Notes under the pieces: model-generated
Told to the model about the DNA's origin: nothing
Databases searched by the model: none
The model's input: only the letters and a program-made list of their open reading frames with translations
Position numbers and translations under genes: made by a program
Assembly (NCBI RefSeq): GCF_900187265.1
Contig: NZ_LT906450.1
Span: forward strand, 4,455,444-4,519,443
Direction: 5' to 3'
DNA from: Rhodococcus rhodochrous
GTDB lineage: Bacteria; Actinomycetota; Actinomycetes; Mycobacteriales; Mycobacteriaceae
Length of the DNA stretch: 64,000 nt
Part shown: positions 60,757 through 64,000 of the stretch, piece after piece
Layout of the letters: every line of letters starts with the position of its first letter
Position numbering within the stretch: the stretch's first letter is position 1

Positions 60757-63700
60757 GTGCGGATCGTCGAGGATGCTGTCGCCCTGGCCCGCCGGTGGGT
60801 GAACGAATCGTCGGAGGTCGCACCCGACCGTGCGGCCCGCCACCTCGCCGACGTCCTGAAGGATCCCCACGGACTCGAGTTCACCGTGCGCTTCGTCGAC
60901 GAGGTCATCCGCCCCGAGGATCCGGCGACCGCAGCGCATGCCCTTGCCGAATTGTCCCGGAACATACCGGATTTCCTTCCCGTCCACCTCCGCGCGGCCG
61001 TGCGGGCGGGCGGTGCGATCGGTCCCCGCTTCCCGCACCTCGTCGTCCCCGCCGCGCGCCGCGCGCTCCGGGCGATGGTCGGACACCTCGTCGTCGACAC
61101 CGACGATGCCGCGCTGGGCCGGGCCATCGCACGACTGCAACGACCCGGCATCCGCCTCAACCTCAACCTGCTGGGCGAGGCCGTCCTCGGCGATGACGAG
61201 GCCCGCCGCCGTTTCGAGGGCACCCTCGCGCTGCTGGCCCGCGACGACGTCGACTACGTCTCGCTCAAGGTCTCGGCAGCCGTCGCGCCGCACTCGCCGT
61301 GGGCCTTCGACGAGACCGTCGAGGACATCGTCGAGCGACTCACCCCGCTGTACCGCCTCGCCGCGACCTCGCCGACGCCGAAGTTCGTCAACCTCGACAT
61401 GGAGGAGTACCACGACCTGGACGTGACGGTCGCGGCGTTCACGACGCTGCTCGACCGTCCCGAGTTCCTCCGTCTCGAAGCCGGGATCGTGCTGCAGGCG
61501 TATCTGCCCGACGCCCTGACCACGATGATCGAACTGCAGCGGTGGGCGGCGGCGCGACGCGCTCGTGGCGGCGCCGCGATCAAGATCCGGGTGGTCAAGG
61601 GTGCCAACCTGCCGATGGAGCGGGTCGACGCGTCGTTGCACGGATGGCCGCTCGCGACGTGGAGCACCAAGCAGGAGACCGACACGAACTACAAGCGGCT
61701 GCTGCACTACGCGCTCACCCCCGAGCGGATCGAGAACGTACGGGTCGGGGTGGCCGGGCACAACCTCTTCGACATCGCGTACGCGTGGGAGCTCGCCGGT
61801 CGCCGGCAGGTGCGCAACGGGATCGACTTCGAGATGCTCCTCGGCATGGCGCAGAGCCAGGCCGAGGTGATCCGTCGACACGTCGGCAGCCTGTTGCTCT
61901 ACACGCCCGTCGTCCGCCCCGACGAGTTCGACGTCGCGATCTCGTATCTGGTGCGTCGGCTCGACGAGGGTTCGGGGCAGGAGAATTTCATGTCGGCGGT
62001 GTTCGATCTCGCCGACGACCCCGCCCTGTTCGAACGCGAGGAGCAGCGGTTCCGCGCGTCGGTGGCGGCGCTCGACGACAGCGTCCCCTCCCCCAACCGC
62101 ACGCAGAACCGGCAGGGGCCGCCGCCGGCGGTGCCGGCATCGACAACACCGCCCGGACCCCCGGTGTTCACGAACACGCCGGACACCGATCCGTCCCTGC
62201 CGCAGAACCGGGAGTGGGGTCGCCGCATCCTCGAGCGGGTGCCGTCGTCGAAACTCGGTATCGACACCGTGCGCGCCCACACCCTCTCCTCCGAGGACGA
62301 CCTCGAGCGCGTGCTGGTCGACGCGACCGCGGCCGGTCGTGCCTGGGGTGCCCGCAGCGGTGCCGAGCGCGCACGGATCCTCGAACAGGTGGCCGACGTG
62401 CTCGAGGCGCGACGCGCCGATCTGCTCGAGGTGATGGCGGCCGAGGGCGGTAAGACGCTCGACCAGTCCGATCCGGAGGTCTCCGAAGCGATCGACTTCG
62501 CGCGGTACTACGCCGAGCGGGCCCGCGCGCTCGACGAGATCGACGGTGCGCGGTTCGTGCCGTCGACCCTCACCGTCGTGACGCCGCCGTGGAACTTCCC
62601 CGTCGCGATCCCGGCGGGGTCGACGCTCGGAGCGTTGGCGTCCGGTTCGGCGGTGGTCCTCAAGCCCGCGACACTCACGGCTCGGTGCGGGTCGGTGCTC
62701 GCCGAGGCGATGTGGGATGCCGGTGTTCCCCGCGACGTCCTGCACCTCGTCCACGCCGACGAACGGTCACTGGGCACGAAGCTCGTCTCCGATCCCCGCG
62801 TCGACCGGGTGGTGCTCACCGGCGCCTACGAGACCGCCGAACTGTTCCGCTCGCTGCGCCCCGGGATGCGGCTGCTGGCGGAGACGAGCGGCAAGAACGC
62901 GATCGTCGTGACGCCGAGCGCCGATCCGGATCTGGCGGTGCGCGACGTCGTGCAGTCGGCGTTCGGGCATGCCGGGCAGAAGTGCTCGGCGGCGTCGCTC
63001 GTAATCCTCGTCGGCTCCGTGGCGAGCTCCCGCCGGTTCCGCGACCAGCTCGTCGACGCGGTGCGGTCGTTGCCGGTCGGTGCCGCACACGATCCGCGAA
63101 CACGTATGGGGCCGTTGATCGAACCGGCGCAGGGCAAACTGCTCACCGCGCTCACCGAACTCGACGACGGCGAGTCGTGGCTCGTCGAACCGCGCCGGCT
63201 CGACGAGGAGGGCCGGCTGTGGACGCCCGGTGTGCGCACCGGGGTGCGACGCGGGTCGCGCACGCATCTCGTCGAGTTCTTCGGTCCGGTGCTGGGGGTG
63301 ATGACCGCGGCCGACCTGGACGAGGCGATCGCGATCCAGAACGAGGTGGACTACGGGCTCACGGCGGGTCTGCATTCGCTGGACTCCGACGAGATCGCCC
63401 GCTGGCTCGATCGCGTGGAGGCCGGGAATGTGTACGTGAATCGCGGTATCACCGGTGCCATCGTGCGACGGCAGCCCTTCGGTGGTTGGAAGAAGTCGTC
63501 GGTGGGAGCGGGCTTCAAGTCGGGTGGGCCGAACTATCTCTTCGGCTTCGGATCCTGGGAACCGTACACCTGGGACGAGGACGCGCTGCGCCGGGCATTC
63601 GAGGACGACGAGCAAGCCTGGGCGTCGGAATTCTCTGTGGCGCAAGACGTCACGGGATTGACGGCGGAGCGGAACCTGTTCCGGTACCGGCCCGTTCGCA

Positions 63701-64000
63701 CACACGTACGCCTCGGCGAGGCGGGTCGGCCCGACGAACTCGTGCGCGTGCTCGGTGTCGCGGCCCGGGCGGGCGCGCCGGTGGAAATCTCTTCGGCTTT
63801 CGCCGTCGATCTCGTAAGATGCTCGAATACAGCACGTTTCGACGGTCGCGTGCGCGTGGAGAGTGATGCGGAATGGGAGGAACGGATCGTCGACACGGCC
63901 CCGGCGCGTGTCCGCCTGATCGGCGCAGCGCCACCCGCCGAATGGGGCACCCGATGCGACATCGCGGTGTTCGACCATCCGGTGACCGGATCCGGACGAA
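60757..64000 (+). CDS. putA: Bifunctional proline dehydrogenase / glutamate-semialdehyde dehydrogenase PutA (3' end missing)
   Basis: The frame starts at GTG 60757 with GGAGG at good spacing and runs open to the window edge (1081 codons seen). The N-terminal half is proline dehydrogenase: VSLKVSAAVAPHSPW, GIVLQAYLPDA, IKIRVVKGAN and a GVAGHNLFDIAYA barrel strand. A Pro/Thr-rich linker at ~450-480 leads into the aldehyde dehydrogenase part, with TPPWNFPVAIPAGSTLGALA, the glutamate in LLAETSGKNAIVV, the catalytic cysteine in GHAGQKCSAASLVI, and EFFGPVLGVM. It converts proline to glutamate. A further C-terminal domain continues past the edge. No DNA-binding ribbon-helix-helix is seen at the N-terminus, so it is not the autorepressing PutA type. 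Confidence 0.93.
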   Translation, partial: MRIVEDAVALARRWVNESSEVAPDRAARHLADVLKDPHGLEFTVRFVDEVIRPEDPATAAHALAELSRNIPDFLPVHLRAAVRAGGAIGPRFPHLVVPAARRALRAMVGHLVVDTDDAALGRAIARLQRPGIRLNLNLLGEAVLGDDEARRRFEGTLALLARDDVDYVSLKVSAAVAPHSPWAFDETVEDIVERLTPLYRLAATSPTPKFVNLDMEEYHDLDVTVAAFTTLLDRPEFLRLEAGIVLQAYLPDALTTMIELQRWAAARRARGGAAIKIRVVKGANLPMERVDASLHGWPLATWSTKQETDTNYKRLLHYALTPERIENVRVGVAGHNLFDIAYAWELAGRRQVRNGIDFEMLLGMAQSQAEVIRRHVGSLLLYTPVVRPDEFDVAISYLVRRLDEGSGQENFMSAVFDLADDPALFEREEQRFRASVAALDDSVPSPNRTQNRQGPPPAVPASTTPPGPPVFTNTPDTDPSLPQNREWGRRILERVPSSKLGIDTVRAHTLSSEDDLERVLVDATAAGRAWGARSGAERARILEQVADVLEARRADLLEVMAAEGGKTLDQSDPEVSEAIDFARYYAERARALDEIDGARFVPSTLTVVTPPWNFPVAIPAGSTLGALASGSAVVLKPATLTARCGSVLAEAMWDAGVPRDVLHLVHADERSLGTKLVSDPRVDRVVLTGAYETAELFRSLRPGMRLLAETSGKNAIVVTPSADPDLAVRDVVQSAFGHAGQKCSAASLVILVGSVASSRRFRDQLVDAVRSLPVGAAHDPRTRMGPLIEPAQGKLLTALTELDDGESWLVEPRRLDEEGRLWTPGVRTGVRRGSRTHLVEFFGPVLGVMTAADLDEAIAIQNEVDYGLTAGLHSLDSDEIARWLDRVEAGNVYVNRGITGAIVRRQPFGGWKKSSVGAGFKSGGPNYLFGFGSWEPYTWDEDALRRAFEDDEQAWASEFSVAQDVTGLTAERNLFRYRPVRTHVRLGEAGRPDELVRVLGVAARAGAPVEISSAFAVDLVRCSNTARFDGRVRVESDAEWEERIVDTAPARVRLIGAAPPAEWGTRCDIAVFDHPVTGSGR

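Noticed and set aside
59791-62754. A 987-codon minus-strand frame running across the start of putA
   Set aside because: Only its last part is real (the DUF1206 gene from 60627). The rest is antisense to the clear PutA coding sequence and has no protein-like pattern.

Overview
The window is a dense, high-GC stretch of chromosome with GTG as well as ATG starts, short operons and GC-rich stem-loop terminators. Gene content (fused indolepyruvate:ferredoxin oxidoreductase, DUF2630/DUF5709/DUF6098/DUF6194/DUF1206 proteins, 6C-type small RNAs, PutA, AhpCF, bifunctional-type dCTP deaminase) points to an actinobacterium of the Mycobacteriales, most likely Rhodococcus or a close relative. The genus is an inference. 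No insertion sequence, phage gene or CRISPR array was seen.

Layout. 1-6.4 kb: a cut-off gene end, a DUF6194 protein, a regulator with two MerR domains, a KimA/YdaO-like potassium transporter, two hotdog thioesterases, a small membrane protein, and two separate 6C-like small RNAs. 6.4-13.4 kb: a 2-oxo-acid/amino-acid module made of an Lrp/AsnC regulator, a permease broken by a one-base frameshift, a Val/Leu-type dehydrogenase, and a 1152-residue indolepyruvate:ferredoxin oxidoreductase. 13.7-18.2 kb: stress and redox genes (SPW protein, zinc alcohol dehydrogenase, hemerythrin-like protein, DUF421 pair, manganese catalase). 18.3-21.6 kb: an ATP-grasp ligase coupled to an S15/CocE-type hydrolase.

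22.3-49.9 kb is a large exopolysaccharide locus. It has an initiating polyprenyl-phosphate glycosylphosphotransferase, three further glycosyltransferases, a Wzy-like polymerase/ligase, a Wzx-like flippase, a Wzz-like chain-length protein with a tyrosine-rich tail but no kinase domain, an acyltransferase-like protein, and three glycoside-hydrolase-like lipoproteins. It also has a translationally coupled synthase-like set: BcsB-like protein, polytopic protein with an external domain, processive GT2, and GT-C-like protein. Wzx/Wzy parts and synthase-type parts therefore sit side by side. Aminotransferase, PhoU, SelT/W-type and GNAT genes are interleaved.

50-64 kb: housekeeping and stress genes (dcd, a TetR regulator with a divergent MpaB/Lcp-type oxygenase, tRNA-Gly(CCC), gluconokinase, ahpCF, an alpha/beta hydrolase, a glyoxalase-like protein with a paired palindromic operator, DUF1206) and the start of putA, which runs off the right edge. 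Palindromes with GGGGAGGTTGTG-type ends recur between genes at 53.3, 54.3 and 58.5 kb. Short tandem duplications span or touch two stop codons. All functions are read from sequence by eye; no database search was run.
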